A stretch of DNA of 13,022 nt from an uncultured Roseiflexaceae bacterium (GTDB lineage: Bacteria > Chloroflexota > Chloroflexia > Chloroflexales > Roseiflexaceae): positions 1-13,022 of the forward strand of contig CALJIC010000009.1 of NCBI GenBank assembly GCA_937974195.1. The letters run 5' to 3'. The notes beneath the pieces were generated by a model. It had not been told where the DNA came from. It ran no database searches and saw only the letters and a list, made by a program, of their open reading frames with translations. This document shows, piece after piece, positions 6,623 to 13,022 of this stretch. Position 1 is the stretch's first letter; the number at the start of each line of letters is the position of its first letter. A program made the position numbers and the translations under genes.

Positions 6623-7588
6623 CTAGTAGTCGATGTCGTCAGCGCGGGCGAGCAGCACGCCGCCGAAGACTGGAAGCAGAAGCGAGAATCCCACGACCCC
6701 GGCGACGACCGCGCCGAGGGCCGAGCTGTAGGCGACGACAACACGGTCCCACTGCGTCCAGAAGAGATACAGCGCCATCACCAGGCCGGCGAGCCCGACG
6801 GCGATCCCGCTGTAGCGCATCTGGGCGAGCTCCGTGACCGCTTCCTCCCGGCGCCGGTCCGATGCCTGGAGCGCGTCGTAGGCGGTGGCCACCCGCGCGA
6901 CCAGCACATCCTGGGGCTGGCCGACCGCGACGGCCAGGTGGTTCAGCAACGCCGCGTGGCGCCGTGATGGCGTCTGCGCGGACAGGGCCGCCACCACCTG
7001 CTGCGGCGTGGCGATGCCCTCCCGCCCCGTCAGCGGCACGCCCTGACGCTCGAGCACGAAGGCCCACTCCGCGCGCAGCGGCCCCTCCGGCATGTCCTTC
7101 ACCAGCTTCTCCATCGTCTGCCGGAAGCTGTTGCCCGAGCGGAGCATCGCGCTCATGCGGCCGACGGCGGCGGTGAGGCTCCGGTCGAGCCGGGCCACAT
7201 ACCGGGCCTCGAAGAAGCGCGTGAAAGCCCAGACCAGACCCGCGGTGACGGGGATCGACAGGACGAGGGCCACGAACATCGGGACAAACAGGCTCATGGC
7301 GATGAGCAGGACCGTGCTGGCGGCCCCACAGCAGGCGAGGAACGTGCCAGGGGGAATAGAGGGCGGGCTCCAGTACAGCGCCTCGTCGGGCACAAGCTCC
7401 GGCGGCAGGGCCTGGCGGGCGCGCTGGGCGCGGCGCACGTTGGCCGCGATCAGCATTGCCATTAGCCGGTCGCGCAGCAGAAAGACGATCACGATCAGGG
7501 CGGCCACGGTGAGGGCCACCGGGACGGCGTGGATCAGCCAGGCCGTCTCGGGGTGGGTCAGCTGAGTGCTGACATCGACATTACGCAT
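6623..7588 (-). CDS. tadB: TadB-like pilus assembly platform protein
   Basis: The partner platform protein of the Tad pilus machine, 321 aa. An N-terminal membrane helix (about 20-40) is followed by a basic cytoplasmic stretch, two close helices (about 83-128), the T2SSF domain (about 134-260, with LDRSLTAAVGRMSAMLRSG and a Gly-x-Ser turn), and two C-terminal helices (about 262-282 and 293-315). The start ATG 7588 lies inside the end of the ATPase gene, an 8-base overlap, and has a perfect AGGAGG (7600-7595) six bases upstream, so translation is probably coupled. Nothing looks truncated. Confidence 0.88.
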   Translation of the reverse strand: MRNVDVSTQLTHPETAWLIHAVPVALTVAALIVIVFLLRDRLMAMLIAANVRRAQRARQALPPELVPDEALYWSPPSIPPGTFLACCGAASTVLLIAMSLFVPMFVALVLSIPVTAGLVWAFTRFFEARYVARLDRSLTAAVGRMSAMLRSGNSFRQTMEKLVKDMPEGPLRAEWAFVLERQGVPLTGREGIATPQQVVAALSAQTPSRRHAALLNHLAVAVGQPQDVLVARVATAYDALQASDRRREEAVTELAQMRYSGIAVGLAGLVMALYLFWTQWDRVVVAYSSALGAVVAGVVGFSLLLPVFGGVLLARADDIDY

Positions 7589-9602
7589 CGCACGCCTCCT
7601 GGGGCTGCAGGATCAGCTGCATACTCGTCTGGACCGCGTCGAGGGCAAGCTGCGACGCCTCGCCGGCCGCCACCAGCCGCGTCATGGCGTCGCGGCGCAC
7701 CGCCAGGGCGGCCAGCGCCGCCTCGGGCGAGATGCGGTTTGTCTCGTCGGCGCCCAGGATCTCGATCACCTCGCGGGCATGTGTGCCGTGCTCAAGGGCC
7801 TGCCGGGCGCGCGTGGCGCGGGCGAAGACCTCCCGATCCGCCTCCAGGCCCGCCGCGATGGTTGCTCCCAGCGCTTCCCACCGGCCCGCCGGCGAGATGG
7901 CGGCCACCAGGACGAGGTCTCTCTGTATCTCGTCCAGCCGCGCCTGGGCAGCCCCCCATAGGCGCTGAGCCAGCTGCGCCTCGATCGCCTCGGCGGCGGC
8001 GAGGCTCTGGGCCGCGGCGGCCGCCATGCGCTCGGGCTCGACCTCCAGGGCGCGGGCCGCGGCGCCTACAAGCTTGTGGTCGCGCCGATCGGCCCAGGCC
8101 CGGCGCAGCGTGGCGAGTGCGAGCTCGACCTGGCCGCCGGCGACGGCCTGGCTCGCCCGCGTCAGCGCGTCCTCCACCGCCGCCCGCGAGGTGGGCGCGG
8201 CACGCACCCGGCCCTCGGCGCGCAGCAGACGGAGCTTCTGCACGATCCCGGCGGGGGCACGGTCGCTGCCGTTAGCCCAGACCAGCGTATCGCCGTCGGC
8301 GATTGCATGGGCCTGCCAGGTGAGCTGCCCGGCTTCGTCCACCGCCATCTCGACCAGCGGGATCAGGCGCGGGCGCACTGCCCCGCCCCGGCTCCGCTCG
8401 GTGCCGGCGAGCAGGGCGATCTCGCTGATGTAGCGCCGCCCGCTCATCTTCTCGACGTGGATCACCACGTCCAGGTTGTCGCAGGCGTCCTCCAGAGCGT
8501 TGTCGCGCCGCCCATCGTAGACGTAGGCGCCGGGCATCGCGGCGCAGTCCGCGAAGCGTTGGACGGCCGCCTGGCAGCTCTTGGCGTGCAGCGTGGTGAT
8601 CACCGCGTGGCCTGAGACGGCGATGGTCAGGATGGCCCCCGCCTCCTCGGCGCGGGTCTCTCCGGGCGCCACGACGGTCGGCGTCTGTCGGAGCGCCTCC
8701 TTGGCGGCCCGGCCGTACGCGCCCGGCTCCGCGCTCGTCTGCACCAGCTCGCGGGTCCACGTCTCGTGCTTCACCTGAATCTCAAGCGTGTTGTCCTCAA
8801 TCGTGATGACGTGGGGCTGGCCGGGCCAGCTGTTGACGATGCTCTCCAGCAGCGCCGTCTTACCCGAGCCGGTCTCGCCTGCGATCAGGAACGAGCACTT
8901 CGCCCGCGAGAGCAGCTGCAGGAGGCTCAGCACCTCCTGACTGAACGCGCCGCGGCGGTACACGTCGTCGAGGGTCCAGGCGTAGCGCCGGCCGCGGCGG
9001 ATGCACACCAGCGCGGTGTGGGTGGGCGTGCAGGGCGGGATGGTGACGTGCATGCGGGTGCCGTGGGCCAGCGGCAGCGTGCCCTGGGGGTGGCTGCGGT
9101 CCAGCGGCACGTTCAGCCGGTCGGCGAGCAGGAACGCCCGCTCCAGCACCTGCTCGGGGTTGGCGAATCGCTCTGAGACCAGCACGAAGTCGGCGCCGTC
9201 CTCCTGCACCATGATCTGCACGCCGTTGATCTTGACCTCCTGCACGCGCTCGTCGTCCAGGTAGGCCTGAGCTGGTCCCCAGCCGATCGTCTCGCGGAAC
9301 AGGGTGAGCAGGGTCGCCTCGTCAGTGGGAAGCCCGCGGAGCGGGCCGCCCTGCTCACCCTGCTCGCCGATGGCACGGCGCAGCACGTCGAGCACAGCGG
9401 GGGTACGCTCGCTGGCCGGGGCCACGGGGTCGAGCAGCTCGGCGGGGAGCTCGCGCTTGAGCAGGTCGCGCACAGTCTGGAGCACCTCGGGGGCGCGGAG
9501 CAGATCGGGGCTAGTGGGGAACGTAGCTCCTGCCCCCTTCCCGATCAGGGTGCTCAGGCCGCCATCCTCGATCACGGTGAGGGGCCGCACGGTGGTGGTC
9601 AT
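7581..9602 (-). CDS. cpaF: TadA/CpaF-like secretion ATPase with long C-terminal extension
   Basis: A hexameric motor ATPase of the type II/IV secretion family that would power pilus assembly at the cytoplasmic face of TadB/TadC, 673 aa against roughly 400-500 for usual CpaF. Residues 1-90 are a variable lead, then the N-terminal domain (LDDERVQEVKINGV near 115-130). The catalytic core has Walker A GETGSGKT (242-249, K248), an Asp-box/Walker B region ITIEDNTLEIQ, GETRAEEA, and the His-box VITTLHAKS. After about residue 450 come some 220 residues that are Ala/Leu/Arg/Glu-rich and helical, possibly solenoid-like, unlike the standard family. The ATG follows the tadZ stop by 9 bases and overlaps tadB by 8. 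All key ATPase residues are present. It is the second ATPase of this operon, see the 402-aa one at 10918-12126. Confidence 0.9.
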   Translation of the reverse strand: MTTTVRPLTVIEDGGLSTLIGKGAGATFPTSPDLLRAPEVLQTVRDLLKRELPAELLDPVAPASERTPAVLDVLRRAIGEQGEQGGPLRGLPTDEATLLTLFRETIGWGPAQAYLDDERVQEVKINGVQIMVQEDGADFVLVSERFANPEQVLERAFLLADRLNVPLDRSHPQGTLPLAHGTRMHVTIPPCTPTHTALVCIRRGRRYAWTLDDVYRRGAFSQEVLSLLQLLSRAKCSFLIAGETGSGKTALLESIVNSWPGQPHVITIEDNTLEIQVKHETWTRELVQTSAEPGAYGRAAKEALRQTPTVVAPGETRAEEAGAILTIAVSGHAVITTLHAKSCQAAVQRFADCAAMPGAYVYDGRRDNALEDACDNLDVVIHVEKMSGRRYISEIALLAGTERSRGGAVRPRLIPLVEMAVDEAGQLTWQAHAIADGDTLVWANGSDRAPAGIVQKLRLLRAEGRVRAAPTSRAAVEDALTRASQAVAGGQVELALATLRRAWADRRDHKLVGAAARALEVEPERMAAAAAQSLAAAEAIEAQLAQRLWGAAQARLDEIQRDLVLVAAISPAGRWEALGATIAAGLEADREVFARATRARQALEHGTHAREVIEILGADETNRISPEAALAALAVRRDAMTRLVAAGEASQLALDAVQTSMQLILQPQEACDA

Positions 9603-9611
9603 AGTGTCCCC

Positions 9612-10901
9612 CTACGCCCCGCCGTGAGCGAGGGCGCCCAGGGGGGTATTGGCGGCCGGCACGTCCACCCGCTCGCCCCGCAGGCGGCCCTTCAGCGCCG
9701 CCCAGGCGCCGAGCTTCGGCATCGGCAGGGTCGGGGTCAGGCCCACCTGCACGATCAGCGAGTCGACGATGCGGTGGGCCGCCTGGGCGAAGACGGTGTT
9801 GGGGCCCAGGTCGAGCATCGAGATATAGCCATCGTGCTCGTCCGAGAGACTGGCAATGCGCGGGGCGCGGGGAAGCGTGCCGAGCGCCCGAACCTCCGGA
9901 TAGCGGCCGGCAAACAGCGGGAGGATACTGGAGACCTTCGTCACCACGCCGCGCTCCGGCTCCATGAAGAACAGGCCGCAGCGGTCGAGGCGGTCGGGCG
10001 CCACCTCGCGGAAGTGGTCGAGCATGTGACCCACGCCCATACGCTCACGGGCTCCGGGCGGGCAGGGCAGCACGACGACCCCGCCGCTCAGCAGCGCGTG
10101 GGTCGCGTAGGGGCGGCGCAGGTAGTCCGGCGGGGTGTCCACGATCACGACGTCGTAGCCATCGAGCTGCGTCACACCGTGGTAGAGGCCCTGCCAATCA
10201 GGCAGGCGCACGTCGTTCTCGGCCCGGGCGACGGCGTGCGAGCCGATGAGGAAATCGATGACGCCCCAGCCGGCCGTCCCGCGGGTGTGCTCGGCCTGGA
10301 AGATGAACGGCCTGATACCAGTGGGGTTCCAGTTGGCCGGGCCGCGCTGGATCAGGTGCAGGTAGGAGGGAGCCGACGAGGGGATGCGGAACGCCGGGAC
10401 GAGGCCGGGGTTCGAGATGTCCGAGTCCCACACCAGCACGTTCAGGCCGCGCCGTCGCAGCGCCTCGGCAAGCAGCGAGGTGACAAAGGTCTTGCCGATG
10501 CCGCCCTTCGCAGCACCCACGGCGATCACCGGCAGGCTGCCAGCCACGCTGTGGGCCTCGATGCCGAGCATCGCGCCGACCCAGGCGGCGACGGCGGCGG
10601 CGTCACGCTCGCTGTTGGTCGCCAGGCCGAGCACGCGGGCGTCGTTCACGAGCGTCTGGCCCTGGCCGACCATGTTCACGAGCACCCTGACGTGGGCGCC
10701 GTGGGCCGCCTGGATGAGCCCCCACAGGTCGGCCGCTGGCACGCCGCGGGTGTCGTCCACATAGAGGGCCTGCGGGGGCCGCTCGCCGACAACCAGGCGC
10801 CGGGCCTGATCGATCTTCGACGGCGCGATGATCGAGATGTCGCGGTACGCCTCCAGGCGCCCGGCCAGGCCATCCATCGCGCTATACACTACAAGTTCCA
10901 C
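9612..10901 (-). CDS. tadZ: TadZ/CpaE-like MinD-family ATPase
   Basis: A pilus-localisation ATPase of the ParA/MinD superfamily, 429 aa from the chosen start. Residues 1-110 form an atypical receiver-like N-domain (ALYVDD near the usual Asp strand), as in CpaE/TadZ. The ATPase domain has the deviant Walker A K132-G-G-I-G-K137-T, then VLVWDSDISNPGL and the VIVDTPPDY switch, all in place. Proteins of this family mark the cell pole or site where the Tad machine is built. The GTG at 10901 is preferred because AAGGAG (10915-10910) lies 8 bases upstream; the GTG at 10910 overlaps that site. The gene follows the 402-aa ATPase by 16 bases and precedes the 673-aa ATPase by 9. Confidence 0.88.
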   Translation of the reverse strand: MELVVYSAMDGLAGRLEAYRDISIIAPSKIDQARRLVVGERPPQALYVDDTRGVPAADLWGLIQAAHGAHVRVLVNMVGQGQTLVNDARVLGLATNSERDAAAVAAWVGAMLGIEAHSVAGSLPVIAVGAAKGGIGKTFVTSLLAEALRRRGLNVLVWDSDISNPGLVPAFRIPSSAPSYLHLIQRGPANWNPTGIRPFIFQAEHTRGTAGWGVIDFLIGSHAVARAENDVRLPDWQGLYHGVTQLDGYDVVIVDTPPDYLRRPYATHALLSGGVVVLPCPPGARERMGVGHMLDHFREVAPDRLDRCGLFFMEPERGVVTKVSSILPLFAGRYPEVRALGTLPRAPRIASLSDEHDGYISMLDLGPNTVFAQAAHRIVDSLIVQVGLTPTLPMPKLGAWAALKGRLRGERVDVPAANTPLGALAHGGA

Positions 10902-10917
10902 GATCCTCACTCCTTGC

Positions 10918-12126
10918 CTAATATTTGCCGAGCCCCCACGACGCGTTGACGTTGCCCACGCGCAGGAGCTGGCCGGAATAGTCGTCGTACTTGAACAGGG
11001 TCTCGGTCGGGAAGTGGTCGCCGCTCTGGCCCTGCGACCCGGCGGCCAGCACCTCCTCGACCGCCAGCACCGAGCGTCGGCCCTGAGGGGTCATCCCGAC
11101 CTGGACGATGATCAGGCTCACGGCGTCAGAGGTGATCAGGCCGCGCACAATCTGGGCGGCGGCCTGCCCGCCGCCGCTGGCCTGGGAGGCGAGCCCCATC
11201 ATCGCCATGCGCTCGAGGTTGCGTAGGGCGCCCTGCACGTTCGGCGCGTGGATGGTGCAGATGCCGGGGTGGCCGGTGGCGGCCGCCTGGAGCATCGCCA
11301 TCGCCTCGCCGCCGCGCACCTCGCCGACGATGATGTAGCTCGGCTTCTGGCGCAGGGAGAGCTTGAGCGCCCGGTAGAACTCGTCGCCCTCGCTGCTGAC
11401 CTCCAGATGCAGGGTGTTGGTCGCGCGGGGCAGCTCGCCGCCGTCCTCGACGAAGACGAGGCGCTGCCGCTTGCCGAGCTCCTGGGTGAAGCCGGCCGCA
11501 AGCGTGGTCTTGCCGCTGCCGGTTGCCCCTGAGATCATCACGGAAGCCCCTGACGCGAGCGCGGCCAGCAGGATCATCGCCGCGTCCGGGGTGATGGCGC
11601 CGTGCTGGATGAGGTCGTCGAGCGTGCGCCAGCGCTCGGGCAGCAGGCGGATCGCCAGCGACCCGCCGTCGCGCGAGAAGGGCTGCGCGGTGATGGCGTA
11701 GCGCATCCTGTCGGCCACGCCCTGCGCGTAGGGGCCGCTCCACGCCCCGTCGCCCGCCGCGTCGAGCTTGCGGCTCCGCAGCAGGAGCTGGCGCTGGACG
11801 AACCAGATCCAGCTCGGGTGGACGGCGCAGCCCGTATTGGCCATCGCCCCACGCTGCACGATGAAGAAGGGGTCGGTAGTAGGGCCGTTGAAGAGGATGT
11901 CGGAGACCTCCTGCTCGGGCCGGCGCCACTCCTCGATCGGGCCGTACCAGTCGATGTGCGCCCACACGTCGAGCGGCAGGCGGGGCTCGCCGAACAGGGA
12001 CAGCATGGCCTCGTCTAGGGGCCGCCACCAGAGCGGGGTGAGCGTCCCTCGGTCGGCCTCGATCCTGAGCGTCTCGGCCACGTCCTCGGCCCACTCGACG
12101 CTCGTGCGGGTGATTGGGTGCTGCAT
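10918..12126 (-). CDS. Second TadA/CpaF-like secretion ATPase (compact)
   Basis: Another type II/IV secretion ATPase, 402 aa, encoded upstream of tadZ. The N-terminal domain has the family signature in altered form (VSDILFNGP, about 93-101). Then come GATGSGKT (Walker A, 200-207, K206), LVFVEDGGELPR, the Walker-B-side IIVGEVRGGEAM, and the His-box CTIHAPN, so it should hydrolyse ATP. The end (about 340-402) contains a Gly/Ser-rich link and an aromatic tail. It starts at ATG 12126, 18 bases after the CpaB-like gene, with GAGG upstream. Sequence is clearly different from the 673-aa ATPase, so this is not a recent duplication. Possible roles are assembly against retraction, or a specialised partner of the first motor; the sequence does not decide. 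Confidence 0.88.
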   Translation of the reverse strand: MQHPITRTSVEWAEDVAETLRIEADRGTLTPLWWRPLDEAMLSLFGEPRLPLDVWAHIDWYGPIEEWRRPEQEVSDILFNGPTTDPFFIVQRGAMANTGCAVHPSWIWFVQRQLLLRSRKLDAAGDGAWSGPYAQGVADRMRYAITAQPFSRDGGSLAIRLLPERWRTLDDLIQHGAITPDAAMILLAALASGASVMISGATGSGKTTLAAGFTQELGKRQRLVFVEDGGELPRATNTLHLEVSSEGDEFYRALKLSLRQKPSYIIVGEVRGGEAMAMLQAAATGHPGICTIHAPNVQGALRNLERMAMMGLASQASGGGQAAAQIVRGLITSDAVSLIIVQVGMTPQGRRSVLAVEEVLAAGSQGQSGDHFPTETLFKYDDYSGQLLRVGNVNASWGLGKY

Positions 12127-12144
12127 TGGGGTGCCTCGTCCGGC

Positions 12145-13022
12145 CTACGGTCGCGAGCCGGGGATGGCGCTGTTGCCGCCGGGGATGCTCGCGTTGCCGG
12201 CCTCCTCGGCCAGCTCCGGGCGCACCTGCGGGGTGGGCACGGGCGCCAGGAGCTCCTCGGTGTTGACCTGGCCGGCGTCAAGGCGCTCCATCGCGGGCAG
12301 GGTGTCGGAGGTGAGGCCGTAGCGCTCGCCCCACAGCTGCAGGCCGGCGGCCTGGAGCGCCCAGATCGTCTGCGCCTGGTAGGGTGTCATCTCCAGGTAG
12401 GCCACATCGCCCTCGATGTAGAGCACGCGCACGTAGCTGAGGAGGCGGCAAGCGTAGGGGCGCAGCTGGCTTGTCCCGTCGCCGGCGGCGATCACGGTTG
12501 GCTGCTCGCCGTCGGCGGCGCGCCTGGCGTTGTCGCAGAGGTCAGGGGAGCCCGCGCTGTCGCTGAAGCCGATGTTGACGCGGTCGCGGTAGGTGACCGG
12601 GCCGATCGTGGCCACGGAGAAGGGCATCGGCACCATGTTGGCGGCGAGCTGCTCGCCGTTGGGGTAGACCGGCTGCGTGGGCGGCTCGGCCATGAGCATG
12701 GCCGGCTGTACAACGTCGTTGGCCCCCAGGTTCCTGGCGGCGTACATGCCCACTACGGCGCCCTGGTTGGGGATGCCGGCGAGCTGCTCCGGGCGGTGCA
12801 GCGGCACCTCGAGCAGGCCTACGTCCTCGGCGGTGATGCGCTGGCCATAGGCCACGTCGCGCATCAGGACGGCAACCTGCTCGGTCTTCTGGCTCTCGAG
12901 GTAGCCCAGGACGGCGAAGGCGGCGGCGGCGATGAGCCCCACGGCCAGCAGGATTGCCGGCAGCGGGTTGTGCTTCTTGCGGGTGAGGGCCTGGCCCAGC
13001 GAGGGGGCGTTGGGGGTGAGAG
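12145..13022 (-). CDS. cpaB: CpaB/RcpC-like SAF-domain pilus assembly protein (5' partial)
   Basis: An exported, membrane-anchored pilus assembly factor. The frame is open to the right edge of the window and no convincing start is inside it: the visible part begins with a Gln/Lys-containing cytoplasmic stretch ending RKKHN, followed by one membrane helix (LLAVGLIAAAAFAVLGYL). GTG 12942 lies inside that helix and is not a credible start. After the helix comes a SAF domain (VLMRDVAYGQRITAEDVGLLEVPL and GMYAARNLGANDVV), the hallmark of CpaB/RcpC, then a second beta-rich half and a Pro/Gly/Ser-rich tail ending SRP. In other Tad systems CpaB works at the periplasmic or outer face; here no secretin is seen. 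It is the first visible gene of the leftward operon. Confidence 0.85.
   Translation of the reverse strand, partial: LTPNAPSLGQALTRKKHNPLPAILLAVGLIAAAAFAVLGYLESQKTEQVAVLMRDVAYGQRITAEDVGLLEVPLHRPEQLAGIPNQGAVVGMYAARNLGANDVVQPAMLMAEPPTQPVYPNGEQLAANMVPMPFSVATIGPVTYRDRVNIGFSDSAGSPDLCDNARRAADGEQPTVIAAGDGTSQLRPYACRLLSYVRVLYIEGDVAYLEMTPYQAQTIWALQAAGLQLWGERYGLTSDTLPAMERLDAGQVNTEELLAPVPTPQVRPELAEEAGNASIPGGNSAIPGSRP

Noticed and set aside
7529..8275. Open frame on the + strand of about 248 codons
   Set aside because: Pro/Arg/Ala-rich low-complexity translation lying opposite the secretion ATPase and tadB; typical of high-GC shadow frames.
9624..10949. Long open frame (441 codons) on the + strand
   Set aside because: It is antisense to tadZ, whose motifs are intact. 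The + frame is open because of GC-rich codons and has a Gly/Arg/Ala/His-rich, motif-free translation.
1..13022. CRISPR array, tRNA or rRNA genes, insertion sequences
   Set aside because: No repeat-spacer pattern, RNA gene signature or transposase was found on reading both strands.

Overview
This GC-rich window most likely comes from a bacterium of the Chloroflexota. The clues are a secreted VanW protein carrying tryptophan/tyrosine-rich LGFP-like repeats of a kind I associate with that phylum, and a Tad pilus operon with no secretin gene in view. This placement is an inference; no rRNA or other marker is present.

Left end (1-2015, + strand): the gene entering the window encodes a single-chain ubiquitin-like conjugation protein. 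It has the end of an E2-like domain with a catalytic-type cysteine, a linker domain, an E1/ThiF adenylation domain, and a C-terminal JAB/JAMM isopeptidase-type domain. The domain order matches the E2-E1 of CBASS Cap2 with a Cap3-like peptidase fused behind it. Its start, its operon partners and any modifier or substrate gene lie off the left edge.

Junction (2016-2609): a repeat-dense spacer is followed by a decayed C-terminal remnant of a hisA gene of the eukaryotic type, with two in-frame stops and paired indels. No intact gene is seen here.

Right part (2610-13022, all - strand, read from right to left): one tightly packed run of ten genes. The Tad/Flp-type pilus section comes first: a CpaB/RcpC-like SAF protein (entering from the right edge), a first TadA/CpaF-like ATPase (402 aa), a TadZ/CpaE-like MinD-family ATPase, a second TadA/CpaF-like ATPase (673 aa) with a long helical C-terminal extension, TadB and TadC. 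Two small HTH_17/excisionase-like DNA-binding proteins follow, then an exported LGFP-repeat/VanW protein, and last a membrane histidine kinase that overlaps the VanW gene by ATGA. Pilin, prepilin peptidase and response regulator genes are not in the window.

The pilus proteins should form an envelope-spanning assembly machine: TadZ for localisation, two hexameric ATPases as motors, TadB/TadC as the membrane platform, and CpaB as an exported assembly factor. The two HTH proteins and the kinase may regulate this cluster, but that is inferred from position only. The ubiquitin-like gene converges on the end of this operon across the hisA remnant, which suggests that the junction is a site of gene gain and decay.
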